A stretch of 50,900 nt of DNA from assembly GCA_019751125.1 (NCBI GenBank), contig JAIENU010000021.1, positions 1 through 50,900 of the forward strand, read 5' to 3'. The stretch's first letter is position 1, and each line of letters opens with the position of its first letter. This DNA comes from Burkholderiales bacterium. GTDB taxonomy: Bacteria > Pseudomonadota > Gammaproteobacteria > Burkholderiales > SG8-41. The position numbers and the translations under genes are program-made. Shown here in pieces: positions 25,088-34,353 of the stretch. The notes beneath the pieces were generated by a model. The model worked only from the letters and a program-made list of their open reading frames with translations, was not told where the DNA came from and did no database searches.

Positions 25088-25954
25088 CTAGCCGTTCGCC
25101 ACCACATAGCCCGAGGGCGTGCCTACCACCGTGGTGCGCTCAAGATGGCGGATCTGTGTTTCGTCGAAATCGCCCAACGCCTGGTGCAGCGTGCAGCGGT
25201 TGTCCCAGATCAGCAGGTCGTTCTCGCGCCACTGCTGGCGGTAGACGAATTCAGGCTGTGTGGCGTGTTTGTTCAGGTAGTCGATCAGCGGCTTGCTTTC
25301 TGCTTCGGTCATGCCATCGAAACGTTTCACCTTTTCGCCAAGGTAGATCGCCTTGCGCCCGGTTTCCGGATGCACGCGCACCACCGGCTGCGCGATCGGC
25401 GGGTTGAGTTTCATCACTTCCTCGCGGCGCGAGCTGCCGGCTTCGGCAACGTTGATCTTGCGCGTGCCCGAGAGGTGGATGCCGTGCAGGTCGGCGATCA
25501 GTTTTTTCATGCCCTCGGACAGCGTGTCGTAGGCCATGGTCATGTTGGCGAACAGCGTGTCACCGCCGACTTCCGGCAATTGCCAGCAGCGCAGCAGCGA
25601 GCCCAGCGCGGGGCGCGTGGTGTACGAGTAGTCGGTGTGCCAGGAGCGGCCGGTGTAACGCGATTCCGAGGGCGAGCCGTCGGCATTCGGCCGGTTGGTC
25701 ACCAGCAGCAGTTCAGGGTAATCGGGATGGCGGTCACGCGGCAGCGCATCGTGTTTGTCGAGTTCGCCGAAGCGGCGGCTGAAGTCGATGTGTTGCTCGC
25801 GGCTGATGTTTTGTCCACGAAACAGCAGGATGCCGTGTTGCAGAAATGCACGGTAGATTTCGCCGAAGGTGCTTTCACTCATCGGCTGCGTGAGATCGAT
25901 GTCGCAGACTTCAGCGCCCAGTGCATTGGACAGCCGGCGCAGTTTCAGGGCCAT
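25088..25954 (-). CDS. TauD/TfdA-family Fe(II)/2-oxoglutarate dioxygenase
   Basis: This 288-residue enzyme would hydroxylate or cleave a small substrate using Fe(II), O2 and 2-oxoglutarate. The facial triad is visible: His106 and Asp108 (SWHTDYSY) and distal His257 (CTLHQALGD), with Arg273 (HLERTTV) to bind the co-substrate. The ATG at 25954 is preceded by GGAGGAG; an in-frame TTG lies 15 bases upstream but is unlikely. Members act on taurine, sulfonates or aryloxyacids, and the substrate cannot be told apart here. It lies between a Bug receptor gene and the TPR-glycosyltransferase genes. Confidence 0.93.
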   Translation of the reverse strand: MALKLRRLSNALGAEVCDIDLTQPMSESTFGEIYRAFLQHGILLFRGQNISREQHIDFSRRFGELDKHDALPRDRHPDYPELLLVTNRPNADGSPSESRYTGRSWHTDYSYTTRPALGSLLRCWQLPEVGGDTLFANMTMAYDTLSEGMKKLIADLHGIHLSGTRKINVAEAGSSRREEVMKLNPPIAQPVVRVHPETGRKAIYLGEKVKRFDGMTEAESKPLIDYLNKHATQPEFVYRQQWRENDLLIWDNRCTLHQALGDFDETQIRHLERTTVVGTPSGYVVANG

Positions 25955-26039
25955 GTTGTTCTCCTCCAAATGACCGCGTTAATTTACACCGCAGCTGCGC
26001 CGCAGAGGGGCGGAGGCTCATGTTGCGGACTGAAAAACG

Positions 26040-27884
26040 CTACTTTTTGCGTTTAGCCACAGCGGTTTTTTTTGCGGCGGCCTTACGTGGTGCGGTCACG
26101 GCTTTTTTACGCGGCGCCGTCTTCGGCCTGGCCGGCAGCCGGGCTGCCAGTTCATCACGTACCTTTTGCACCACGCCAGTCCAGTCTCCCGCGCGTGACT
26201 GGCGCAGCAGGCGCATCTGCGGATACCACAGTGAATCCTCGCGCTCTGCCTGCCAGTACCAGAAGCGGCCGGTGTTGTGCGGCAGCATCACCCAGGTCGG
26301 TTTGCCCAGTGCGCCGGCGATGTGCGCGGTGGTGTTGCTGACGGTGACCACCATGTCGCAGGCATCGACCAGTGACGCTAGCTGGTCGAGGTCGCGCGTG
26401 GTGTCGAGGCCGTTTATGTGCGCCAGTTGCGGGCCGCCCGCGGCGCGCAGGGCTGCGCGTTCGCTGCGGGTGTCGCCGTACTGCAGGTCGACAAAGCGCA
26501 GGCCGGGCAGCTTGAACAGTTCACCGAGCGCGGTGAGCGGCATGCTTTTGTCGGCACCGAACTCCGACAGCCGGCTGTGCCAGGAAATGCCGCAGACCAG
26601 CTCGCCTTGTTTGGCGATTTTCCGGCGCAGGGCTGCGCTGCTTTTGGCATCGGCCTTGAGGAAGGCGCGCCGCCGTTTCAGGAAGTCGGATTCGTGCAGC
26701 CGGAAGTGGCGGCCGAGGCTGACCACCGGAATCTGCTGCTGGTAGTTTGCCGACTTGCGCGCGGCCTCGAGCGTGGTGATGTTGAGGCCCGGGAAGGAGC
26801 GTGCATACAGCGCATGCAGGCGGGTGTCGACGGCGAACAGCAGTTTCGGCACACGCTTGCGCAGTTCATCGATCACCGAAGTGAACAGCATCTGGTCGCC
26901 GATGCCCTGCTCGGGCCAGACCAGCAGCGTGCCGTCGAAGGGATCGCCATTCCACAGCGGCGCGCCGAAATTTTCCGGTGTCAGCAGTTTGTCGTGGCTG
27001 GAGCGGGCGATGGTCGCCGCGCGCACTGCCCAGCGCGATTCGAAGCCGGCCCAGCCGCCGGCAAAGTCGCCGTTGAGCAGGCGGCAGACACCGAGGTTGG
27101 CGAGCGCGGTGTTGTTGTGCGGCTCGAATCTCAGCGCGCGCTCGAAGCCGGCCAGTGCTTCACGGTGGCGGCCGAGTTCGCTCAGGGCCACGGCATGGTT
27201 GGCGTGGGCATCGGCGAGTGCCGGTTGCAGATCGATGGCACGCTGATAGGACTGCAGCGCCTCGGCATGGCGGCGCAGCAGGCTCAGCGCCACGCCGTGG
27301 TTGGACCAGGCATCGGCGTTGTTCGGCTGGATTTCGAGCACATGCTGGTAATGCCCCAGTGCCGACGCCGGATCGTTGAGCGCCAGCGCCGTATTGCCGC
27401 GCTGCATCCAGGCATCGGCATGCCGGGGCTCGAGCGTGGTGACTTGCTGGAAAGCCGCCGCGGCTTCGGCCAGCCGTTTCAGGCCCTTGAGCGCCACGCC
27501 GCGGGCGTGATGCGCTGGTGCGAAGCGTGGATCGTGTTTCAGGGCGGCTTCGCTGTCGGCCAGCGCCTTGGAATAATGTTTCAGCTGGTTGCGCGCGGTG
27601 GCGCGGTTGGCATAGGCCACGGCATTGGGTTTCAGCGCCAGCGCGCGACTCATCAGGTCGATGGCCTCGGCGTGCTGCCCGCGCTGGGCGGTGATCACGC
27701 CGAGCAGATGCAGCGCGTCGAAGTGGTGCGGCTGCGCTTCAACGATGCGCTGTGCAATGGCGCTTGCAGCATCAAGCTTGCCCTGATTCAGGTGGGCGAC
27801 GGCCGCGCGCAAGGCGGCATTCGTGTTGCCGGCGGCCACGGGCGGCGAGCGGGTGATGGAGATGGTGATTTTTTTCTGGGCCAT
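26040..27884 (-). CDS. TPR-repeat protein with a GT-B glycosyltransferase-like domain and basic tail
   Basis: The 614-residue protein has about six TPR repeats (residues about 20-260, e.g. NPASALGHYQHVLEIQPNNADAW-type units) followed by a glycosyltransferase-like domain. Conserved parts include LLVWPEQGIGDQMLFTSVID near residue 320 and VDACDMVVTVSNTTAHIAGALG near residue 510, which resembles the C-terminal donor-site half of GT-B and heptosyltransferase-like enzymes. The last about 30 residues are strongly basic (PRKKAVTAPRKAAAKKTAVA), like a histone H1-type tail. It is 14 bases downstream of a paralogue on the same strand; the pair probably arose by tandem duplication. The acceptor is unknown. 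Confidence 0.85.
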   Translation of the reverse strand: MAQKKITISITRSPPVAAGNTNAALRAAVAHLNQGKLDAASAIAQRIVEAQPHHFDALHLLGVITAQRGQHAEAIDLMSRALALKPNAVAYANRATARNQLKHYSKALADSEAALKHDPRFAPAHHARGVALKGLKRLAEAAAAFQQVTTLEPRHADAWMQRGNTALALNDPASALGHYQHVLEIQPNNADAWSNHGVALSLLRRHAEALQSYQRAIDLQPALADAHANHAVALSELGRHREALAGFERALRFEPHNNTALANLGVCRLLNGDFAGGWAGFESRWAVRAATIARSSHDKLLTPENFGAPLWNGDPFDGTLLVWPEQGIGDQMLFTSVIDELRKRVPKLLFAVDTRLHALYARSFPGLNITTLEAARKSANYQQQIPVVSLGRHFRLHESDFLKRRRAFLKADAKSSAALRRKIAKQGELVCGISWHSRLSEFGADKSMPLTALGELFKLPGLRFVDLQYGDTRSERAALRAAGGPQLAHINGLDTTRDLDQLASLVDACDMVVTVSNTTAHIAGALGKPTWVMLPHNTGRFWYWQAEREDSLWYPQMRLLRQSRAGDWTGVVQKVRDELAARLPARPKTAPRKKAVTAPRKAAAKKTAVAKRKK

Positions 27885-27898
27885 GCTGTTGCAGGCAA

Positions 27899-29518
27899 TC
27901 AGTGCCGGGCAGCCTGCGGGGCTTCGGTGCTGAGCGTGATGCGCACGCGTTCAACAACCTCGGGCCACATGCCGGGTTTGTTCTGGCGGAACAGCCGCAT
28001 CTCGGGATACCACAGGCTGTCTTCGCGCGTGGCCTGCCAGTACCAGTAGCGGCCCTGCGAATGCGGCAGCATCAGCAGCACGGTCTTGCCCAGCGCGCCG
28101 GCGAGATGGGCCGTTGCGGTGCTGATCGTTACCACCACATCACAGGCATCGACCAGCGCGGCGAGTCCGTCGATGTCGTTCCAGGGATCAACCGATGACG
28201 AGTGGTAAATCTGGACACCGAACTTGTTCCGGATTTCAGCGCGTGCCTTGTCGGTGTTGCCGTACTGCAGGTCCACAAAACGCAGCCCCGGCGTCGCAAA
28301 CAGCGGCCCCAGCATCTCCGGCGACAGCGTTTTTTGGGGGCCATATTCCTCGTTGCGGCTGAACCAGGACAGGCCGACCACACGGTCACTGCCGGGTGCG
28401 ATTTCGCGGCGCAGGGCTTCGCGGTGAATCGCGTCAGCCTGCATATAGGCTTTGCGCTGGCGCAGGAAATCATCGCTGCTGTTGCGGAACAGGCTCAGCA
28501 GATCGCCCATCGGCATCTGCAGTTCCCAGGGGCCGCCCTTCGCCGCCTCTTCCAGCGTGATCACCGTGCAGTCGGGGAAGGAGCGGCGGAACAGGCTGTG
28601 CAGTTTGCGATCGAGCACCAGTGTCATTGCGCGGGTGCGAGTGCGAGCTTCGCCAAGGATCGACGCCAGCATGATCTGCTCGCCGACGCCCTGCTCGGGC
28701 CATACCAGCACGGATTTTCGGGTCGGAGTGCCGTCCCAGAACGGTTGCGGGTAAGCACAGGGCACACCCTGCGGCAGTTTCTGCACGGCGGTGTCTCGTT
28801 TGCCGAGCCAGAACTGCGGCTTCGCAGGATCGGCGCGTGATTCGCGCACCCGCCAGCGCCAGCCGTAGTCGGGCCATGCGGCGGCAAAATCACCGGTGAC
28901 CAGACGCACCAGACAGCGGTTCCAGCGTGCCGAGGCGTCAGTGTTGCGCACCGCTTCGGCACGGTCGTAGCTGGCGATGGCGTCTTCGTAACGGTTGAGG
29001 TTGTTCAGGCTGACGCCGCGGTTGCGCCAGGCATCGCCGTGAGCCGGGGCGAGTTCGATGGCGCGGTCGTAGGCGGCAAGCGCATCGCTGAAACGGCGCA
29101 GCGCATTGAGCGAGATGCCGCGGTTGCAGTGGGCATCGGCAAAATCCGGTGCCAGCGCGAGTGCACGGTCGTAGTGGCGCAGGGCTTCGTCGTGGCGGTT
29201 TTGCCGTGCCACTGCGAGGCCGAGGTTGCCCCAGGCTGCGGCGTGGGCAGGCTGCAGGGCGACCAGTTCAGCAAGTGTGGTTTCGGCCTTGGCCGGCCGG
29301 TTTTCCTGGAGCGCGATGACACCCTTCAGGCGCAGCGCTTCGGGATGTTTCGGCACCTGTGCGAGTACGCGCTGCAGCAGTTTTGCCGCGCGTGCACGCT
29401 GGCCCTGCTGCAGTTTTTCAAAGGCCTCGCGTAACGCCAGTTCGACGTCGGCAACTGGCGCCGGGTTGACCTGCGGTCCGGACAGCGTGACGGTGATTTT
29501 GCGGCGGGGCGTGGACAT
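27899..29518 (-). CDS. TPR-repeat protein with a GT-B glycosyltransferase-like domain
   Basis: This 539-residue paralogue of the next gene has about five TPR units (residues 25-205) and a C-terminal transferase-like domain with VLVWPEQGVGEQIMLASILG and VDACDVVVTISTATAHLAGALG. It lacks the long basic tail. Both proteins begin with the same ITVTLS / ITISITRS style N-terminus, supporting tandem duplication. No signal peptide is visible, so it should act in the cytoplasm, probably glycosylating a protein or cell-surface precursor; this is inference. It is divergent from the RraA gene, and the pair looks like a two-gene operon reading leftward. Confidence 0.85.
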   Translation of the reverse strand: MSTPRRKITVTLSGPQVNPAPVADVELALREAFEKLQQGQRARAAKLLQRVLAQVPKHPEALRLKGVIALQENRPAKAETTLAELVALQPAHAAAWGNLGLAVARQNRHDEALRHYDRALALAPDFADAHCNRGISLNALRRFSDALAAYDRAIELAPAHGDAWRNRGVSLNNLNRYEDAIASYDRAEAVRNTDASARWNRCLVRLVTGDFAAAWPDYGWRWRVRESRADPAKPQFWLGKRDTAVQKLPQGVPCAYPQPFWDGTPTRKSVLVWPEQGVGEQIMLASILGEARTRTRAMTLVLDRKLHSLFRRSFPDCTVITLEEAAKGGPWELQMPMGDLLSLFRNSSDDFLRQRKAYMQADAIHREALRREIAPGSDRVVGLSWFSRNEEYGPQKTLSPEMLGPLFATPGLRFVDLQYGNTDKARAEIRNKFGVQIYHSSSVDPWNDIDGLAALVDACDVVVTISTATAHLAGALGKTVLLMLPHSQGRYWYWQATREDSLWYPEMRLFRQNKPGMWPEVVERVRITLSTEAPQAARH

Positions 29519-29620
29519 GGTGGCGGGGAATCGGCAGCCGCGAAGATAGCATTGCTGCCGGGCTGCTGCTATCCGCTGCTATGATCGTCGCCCGACTGTT
29601 CATAACCGATTGTTGCTGCC

Positions 29621-30367
29621 ATGGCTGAAGTCCCACTTACCGGAAAAATCGCCCGCGAACGCATCATCTCCATCGACATACCGCGGCCCGACCCCGCAGT
29701 GGTCGCCGCCTTTCTGGCACTGACCGACCTTGCCGGCACCGTATCCGACGCCATGGACGAGCTCGGTATCCACGGCGCGGTTCCGGCGGCGAAGCTGCAG
29801 CCGATGCTGCCCGGCGCGCGCATGGTGGGGCCCGCGCTGACGGTGCGCAACATCATGCAGGCCACCCCGCCGACGTTGGGCGCGCAGGCGAGGCAGTCGA
29901 AGCAGGCCGACATCGAGGCGCACAACCTGGCAAAACCCGGCGACGTGCTGGTCATCGAGGGTGTGGAGCATATTTCCAGCCTTGGCGGCAATTCCGCCAA
30001 TGTCGGCAAGCGCCAGGGCGAGGCCGGTGCGATTGTGGACGGCGCGACCCGTGATGTCGCCACCGCGCGCGGCATCAATTACCCGGTCTGGGCGCGTGGC
30101 GTGAGCCTGATCACCGGCAAGTGGCGGGTGGAAACGGTGGCGATCAACGGGCCGGTGCAGATCTGCGGTGTCCCGGTGAATGCCGGCGACCTGGTCATCG
30201 CCGACGACAACGGCGTGTGTTTTGTGCCGCGGGTCCGCATCCCGGAAGTGCTGGCGCGGGCGCAGGCGTTATCGGCAGGCGAGGAGGCGCGCAACCGCGA
30301 TGTGGCCGCGGGTCGCTCCGTGGTGGAAATCGCCAACAAACCCTATTTCAGCAAGATCGGCGGCTGA
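29621..30367 (+). CDS. RraA-family aldolase/decarboxylase-like protein
   Basis: The 248-residue protein matches the RraA/HMG-aldolase family, which includes 4-hydroxy-4-methyl-2-oxoglutarate aldolases and oxaloacetate decarboxylases. The catalytic block is LGGNSANVGKRQGEAGAIVDGATRD with the Arg-Asp pair that binds substrate and metal, plus GDLVIADDNGVCFVP. It starts a same-strand run of TauD-like, aldehyde dehydrogenase and Bug receptor genes, a likely catabolic operon. RraA as an RNase E regulator is the less likely reading in this context. Confidence 0.92.
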   Translation: MAEVPLTGKIARERIISIDIPRPDPAVVAAFLALTDLAGTVSDAMDELGIHGAVPAAKLQPMLPGARMVGPALTVRNIMQATPPTLGAQARQSKQADIEAHNLAKPGDVLVIEGVEHISSLGGNSANVGKRQGEAGAIVDGATRDVATARGINYPVWARGVSLITGKWRVETVAINGPVQICGVPVNAGDLVIADDNGVCFVPRVRIPEVLARAQALSAGEEARNRDVAAGRSVVEIANKPYFSKIGG

Positions 30368-30376
30368 ACGGCAGTC

Positions 30377-31222
30377 ATGCGCAGTCCGCAGATCATTGCG
30401 TCGGGTGCTGCCTGCGGTGCCGAAGTCACCGGCGTCGATCTCGCCGAACCCGACGCCGCCACCATTGCCGCGCTGCGTGAGGCGCTGGCGGCGCATCTGG
30501 TGGTCGTGGTGCGCGGGCAGAAGCTCGACGAGCTGCAGTTGCGTGCCTTGGGCGAAACCTTCGGCCCGCTGGAAGCGCAGGGTGTAAGCGTCCTGGCCAC
30601 GCAGGATCCGGCGGTGCGCGAGGCGCATCTGGTGGTGTCCAACCGCATGGCGCTGGAGCGGCCCACCGGCAGCCTCGGCGCCGCCGCGGTGTGGCAGAGC
30701 GACCTGCCGTACCGCATGAAGCCCTGTTCGATCGCGCTGCTGCATGCCGCCGCGGCAGCACCCGGCGCACGTGCGGTGTTCGCCAATCAGCAGCAGGCCT
30801 TTGATACGCTGCCCGCGGCATTGCTGGCGTGCATTGAAAAGCGGCTGCTGCTGCAGGATGAAAGCGTCGATGGCGAAGGTCGGCTGCGCGAGGGATACGC
30901 CGAGGTTCATGATCCGCGCGAATCGACCGGCGCCCAGCATCCGCTGGTGTGCGGCCATCCCGAAAGCGGGCGCCGCGCGCTGTTTCTGGGGCGGCGGCGC
31001 AACAGCTATGTCATCGGCCTGCCTTTGCCGGAGAGCGAGGCGCTGCTGGATGCGTTGTGGGCGCATGCCACGCAGCCGGTGCTGACCTGGGCGCATGACT
31101 GGCGCAGCGGCGACATCCTGTTGTGGGACAACCGCTGCCTGCTGCATCGCCATGATGCCGGTGTCGCCGAGTCGCAGTCGCTGATGCTGCGGGTACAGGT
31201 GCGTGGTGAGCGGCCGCGCTGA
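30377..31222 (+). CDS. TauD/TfdA-family protein with Gln in place of the first iron ligand
   Basis: This 281-residue protein follows the TauD fold, with the 2-oxoglutarate-dioxygenase C-terminus (GDILLWDNRCLLHRHDAG, distal His257) and Arg272. At the HxD iron site the sequence is VWQSDLPY: Gln107 replaces His, while Asp109 remains. The homologue at 25088 has a normal WHTD. Iron binding is therefore questionable and the protein may be inactive, use another metal ligand, or have changed chemistry. It starts nine bases after RraA and precedes an aldehyde dehydrogenase, so it is probably in the same operon. Confidence 0.88.
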   Translation: MRSPQIIASGAACGAEVTGVDLAEPDAATIAALREALAAHLVVVVRGQKLDELQLRALGETFGPLEAQGVSVLATQDPAVREAHLVVSNRMALERPTGSLGAAAVWQSDLPYRMKPCSIALLHAAAAAPGARAVFANQQQAFDTLPAALLACIEKRLLLQDESVDGEGRLREGYAEVHDPRESTGAQHPLVCGHPESGRRALFLGRRRNSYVIGLPLPESEALLDALWAHATQPVLTWAHDWRSGDILLWDNRCLLHRHDAGVAESQSLMLRVQVRGERPR

Positions 31223-31306
31223 AAAGGCCGCGCTGAGGCCGGCTAACGGCAGCCCGAAAACTCGTTTATTCTTCGCCTTCCCGTTTACCGACACGACAGG
31301 TCTGCC

Positions 31307-32743
31307 ATGACGTATCCGAACACGCTGCTTTATATCAACGGCAAATGGACTGCCGCCGCTTCCGGCCGCACGCTGCCGGTGGTCAATCCCGCCAATCACC
31401 AGCAGATCGGCACCGTCGCCTATGCCGAACAGGCCGATCTCGACCGCGCGCTCGAAGCCGCGGAGGCCGGATTCAAGGTGTGGCGCAAGGTGTCGGCCTT
31501 CGAGCGCTGCAAGATCATGCGCAAGGCCGCGGAGATTTTCCGCGAGCGTGCCGACCTGGTCGCGACCCTGATGACTTTCGAGCAGGGCAAACCGGTTGCC
31601 GAAGCAAAACTGGAGGCGCTGGCCGGCGCTGACATCATCGACTGGTTTGCCGAGGAAGGCCGCCGTGCCTACGGCCGGGTGATCCCGGCGCGCGCCGAGG
31701 GGGTGTACCAGCTGGTGGTCAAGGAGCCGGTGGGTCCGGTGGCGGCCTTCACGCCGTGGAATTTCCCGATCAACCAGGCGGTGCGCAAGCTTTCCGCCGC
31801 GCTGTGCACCGGCTGCTCGGTGATCCTGAAGGCGCCGGAAGAAACCCCGGCTTCGCCCGCTGAACTGGTGCGCGCCTTTGTCGATGCCGGTGTGCCGGCG
31901 GGCGTGATCAATCTGGTCTACGGCAGCCCGGCGGAGATTTCGAATTACCTGATTCCGCATCCGGTGATCCGCAAGATGACCTTCACCGGTTCGACGCCGG
32001 TGGGCAAGCAGCTCGCCGCGCTGGCGGGCCAGCACATGAAGCGCGCGACGATGGAGCTGGGCGGCCACGCGCCGGTGATCATTTTTGATGACGCCGACAT
32101 TGATGTCGCGGCGAAGATGATGACCTTCATGAAGTACCGCAACGCCGGCCAGGTCTGCGTGTCGCCGACCCGCTTCCTGGTGCAGGAGGGCGTCTACAAG
32201 CAGTTCGTCGAGAAGTTCACCGAGGGCGCGAAGGCAATCAAGGTCGGCGACGGTTTTGACAAGGACACCAAGATGGCGACGCTGGCCAATCCGCGCCGGC
32301 AGAGCGCGATGGTCGCCAACGTCGAGGACGCCAGGAAACACGGCGGCAAGGTGCAGGCCGGCGGCTATCCGATCGGTGAGAAGGGCAACTTCTTCGAGCC
32401 GACGGTGATCACCGAACTGCCGACCAGCGCGATGGCGATGAACACCGAACCCTTCGGCCCGCTGGCGATCATCAATCCGTTCAAGACCTTCGACGATGCT
32501 GTGGCCGAAGCCAACCGCCTGCCGTACGGCCTGGCAGCGTATGCGTGGACCAAGTCGGCGAAGACCGCAACTGCAATTGCCGCGCAGGTCGAGACCGGCA
32601 TGATGACGATCAACCATCTCGGCTTCGCGCTGCCCGAAGTGCCCTTCGGCGGCGTCAAGGATTCGGGCTACGGCTCGGAGGGTGGTATCGAGGCGCTGGA
32701 ACCATACCTGGTCGGCAAATTCGTGACTCAGGCGGGGCTCTAA
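31307..32743 (+). CDS. aldehyde dehydrogenase (succinate-semialdehyde-type)
   Basis: This 478-residue NAD(P)-dependent aldehyde dehydrogenase has catalytic Cys284 (NAGQVCVSP) and general base Glu250 (MELGGHAP), the cofactor turn [12 protein letters not shown] and the motif [17 protein letters not shown]. Overall it resembles succinate-semialdehyde or alpha-ketoglutaric-semialdehyde dehydrogenases ([22 protein letters not shown] near the C-terminus). The start ATG at 31307 follows a modest purine-rich stretch. Together with RraA and the TauD-like gene it suggests oxidation of an aldehyde formed in organic-acid breakdown. The TAA stop lies within an AT-rich repeat. Confidence 0.94.
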   Translation: MTYPNTLLYINGKWTAAASGRTLPVVNPANHQQIGTVAYAEQADLDRALEAAEAGFKVWRKVSAFERCKIMRKAAEIFRERADLVATLMTFEQGKPVAEAKLEALAGADIIDWFAEEGRRAYGRVIPARAEGVYQLVVKEPVGPVAAFTPWNFPINQAVRKLSAALCTGCSVILKAPEETPASPAELVRAFVDAGVPAGVINLVYGSPAEISNYLIPHPVIRKMTFTGSTPVGKQLAALAGQHMKRATMELGGHAPVIIFDDADIDVAAKMMTFMKYRNAGQVCVSPTRFLVQEGVYKQFVEKFTEGAKAIKVGDGFDKDTKMATLANPRRQSAMVANVEDARKHGGKVQAGGYPIGEKGNFFEPTVITELPTSAMAMNTEPFGPLAIINPFKTFDDAVAEANRLPYGLAAYAWTKSAKTATAIAAQVETGMMTINHLGFALPEVPFGGVKDSGYGSEGGIEALEPYLVGKFVTQAGL

Positions 32744-32770
32744 ATAAATCAATAAAAACAATAAGTTATG
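32741..32770 (+). repeat. AT-rich dispersed element, copy 5
   Basis: It contains AAATCAATAAAAACAATAAG followed by TTATG. It overlaps the ALDH stop codon (TAA at 32741-32743) and is the clearest copy of the core. Confidence 0.65.
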
Positions 32771-32819
32771 ATTTATCCGCTGGGCATCTGCCCGGCGGCG
32801 TGGTGCGGAGGAGTGCGTA

Positions 32820-33767
32820 ATGGTGGCGAGAACACTGCAAGTGTTTGTCGCGCTGACGGCTGCACTGCTGATGGCCGGGCCGGCATGGGCGCAGGCCTAT
32901 CCGGTGAAGCCGGTCCGCATCGTCACCGTGGCACCGGGCAGTGCCAACGACCTGGTGGCGCGGCTGGTCGCGCAGGAGGCGCGCGCGACGCTGGGCCAGA
33001 CGGTGATTGTGGACAACCGCGGCACCATTGCCGCGGAAGTGGTCGCGCGTTCCCCCGCTGACGGTTACACGCTGCTGCTCTACGGCAGCGCGGTGTGGCT
33101 GTCGCCCTTCATCCGCGCCACACCCTATGATCCGCTGAAGGATTTTGCGCCGGTCACGCTGGTCGCGAGTTCACCCAATGTCGTGGTCGTGCATCCTTCG
33201 CTGCCGGTGAAATCGGCGCGCGAACTGATCGCGCTGGCGCGTGCCCGTCCCGGCGCGTTGAACTATGCCGCCGGTTCACTCGGCGCCGCGCCGCATCTGG
33301 CGGCCGAGCTGTTCAAGGCGATGGGCAAACTCAACATCGTGCGCGTTGCCTACAAGGGTACCGGTGGCTCGCTGATCGGCATTCTCAGCGGCGAAGTGGG
33401 GTTGATGTTTCCGACCGCGGGCTCGGTGACGCCGCATATCCAGTCGGGCAAGCTGCGCGCGCTGGCGGTGACGAGCAGCCAGCCGACGCCGCTGGCGCCG
33501 GGCCTGCCACTGCTCTCCGCTGCACTGCCCGGTTATGAATCGGTGTCCTTCAACGGATTGCTGGCGCCGGCCAAAACGCCGGACGCGGTGATCCGCCTGT
33601 GGAACGCCGAGGTGGCGAAGCTGATGACGCGTGCCGACGTCAAGGACAAGCTGATGGCTGCCGGCAACGATGCACGATCAACCACACCCGAGGAGTTTGC
33701 CGCGGTGATTCAGGCGGATATGGCGAAGTGGGGCAGGCTGATCCGTGAGCTGGGGATCAGGGAATAA
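32820..33767 (+). CDS. Bug/TctC-family periplasmic solute receptor
   Basis: This 315-residue receptor has a signal peptide (VFVALTAALLMAGPAWAQ, cleavage about residue 25) and the family segments YPVKPVRIVTVAPGSANDLV, ARSPADGYTLLLYG and YKGTGGSLIGILSG. The binding-loop sequence APGSAND differs from the usual PxxxGGxxD, so its ligand may differ. A very good ribosome-binding site (GGAGGAG) precedes ATG 32820. It follows the ALDH gene after 76 bases, the last gene of a probable RraA/TauD/ALDH/Bug operon. Confidence 0.94.
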   Translation: MVARTLQVFVALTAALLMAGPAWAQAYPVKPVRIVTVAPGSANDLVARLVAQEARATLGQTVIVDNRGTIAAEVVARSPADGYTLLLYGSAVWLSPFIRATPYDPLKDFAPVTLVASSPNVVVVHPSLPVKSARELIALARARPGALNYAAGSLGAAPHLAAELFKAMGKLNIVRVAYKGTGGSLIGILSGEVGLMFPTAGSVTPHIQSGKLRALAVTSSQPTPLAPGLPLLSAALPGYESVSFNGLLAPAKTPDAVIRLWNAEVAKLMTRADVKDKLMAAGNDARSTTPEEFAAVIQADMAKWGRLIRELGIRE

Positions 33768-33774
33768 GCGTGGA

Positions 33775-33951
33775 TCAGCGTGCGCCGTGTTTGCGTGATT
33801 CCGTTGCCGCCATGCGGCGCAGGCAGATCGCGATGGCCGGTGTGTTGATCGCGATGTGGTAGGGCAGGCGCAGGCGGCTGGCGATCCAGGCGCGGCGCAG
33901 CGCCGGATCGGCGCCAGGGTCGGACTGCAGCGGCAAGGCAAGTTGCTTCAT
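33775..33951 (-). CDS. small hypothetical protein, 58 residues
   Basis: A short frame on the minus strand begins ATG 33951 with a strong AGGAGG site seven bases before it (minus strand, about 33959-33964). The product MKQLALPLQSDPGADPALRR continues into AWIASRLRLPYHIAINTPAI and a basic end. The hydrophobic middle is short and contains charged residues, so a membrane span is not obvious. Similar small proteins with an LPLQ...ALRRAW...LRLP pattern are, as far as I know, common and uncharacterised in betaproteobacteria. It converges with the Bug gene at 33767. Real coding is likely because of the ribosome-binding site; function is unknown. Confidence 0.6.
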   Translation of the reverse strand: MKQLALPLQSDPGADPALRRAWIASRLRLPYHIAINTPAIAICLRRMAATESRKHGAR

Positions 33952-34353
33952 GCGGCGACCTCCTGTGAATTCAACGTGGGCACGTGGTGCTGCGTTGACT
34001 CGTGCTGCCATTATCGGCGGTCGCTGCCTGTTTCTTTAGCAGAACAGCGGGCGGTATGCCGCCCATTTCTGTGGATGGAGAGCCACTTTGCGAACGCCGC
34101 AAAAGCAAAGGGCGCGGCTTGCGCCACGCCCTTTGGGGTCACTTCGGCCGTCCGGAAGGAGCAACCCGCGAACTGCCGTTCAGGGTGGTCACCGCCGGTT
34201 CGCATCAGGTGCACCCGACGAGGGGCGCGCACAACAGCGAACATCAGTGGCAGCAACCGGTGGTTGCACTTTGGTCCGGGACACTGCCCCAACCGGAATT
34301 GCCGAAGTTATAGATGATTACGGCGGATCTGCGGCGGACTTTAGCCGGTCATT
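33952..34353. other. gene-poor interval with a hairpin
   Basis: No convincing gene is seen. A long imperfect hairpin occupies 34107-34134 (AAAGGGCG...CGCCCTTT with an inner GGC/GCC), and GGGCGG/CCGCCC pairs near 34050-34065. The sequence looks like decayed or mobile DNA rather than a promoter region. It lies between the small gene and the methyltransferase 3' end. Confidence 0.4.

Noticed and set aside
26418..28049. 543-residue plus-strand open frame
   Set aside because: Antisense to the TPR-glycosyltransferase genes, with low-complexity Gln/Gly/Arg composition and no ribosome-binding site.
30269..32761. 830-residue minus-strand open frame
   Set aside because: It is antisense to the TauD-like and ALDH genes, His/Arg/Gly-rich, with no domain; a typical shadow of GC-rich coding DNA.
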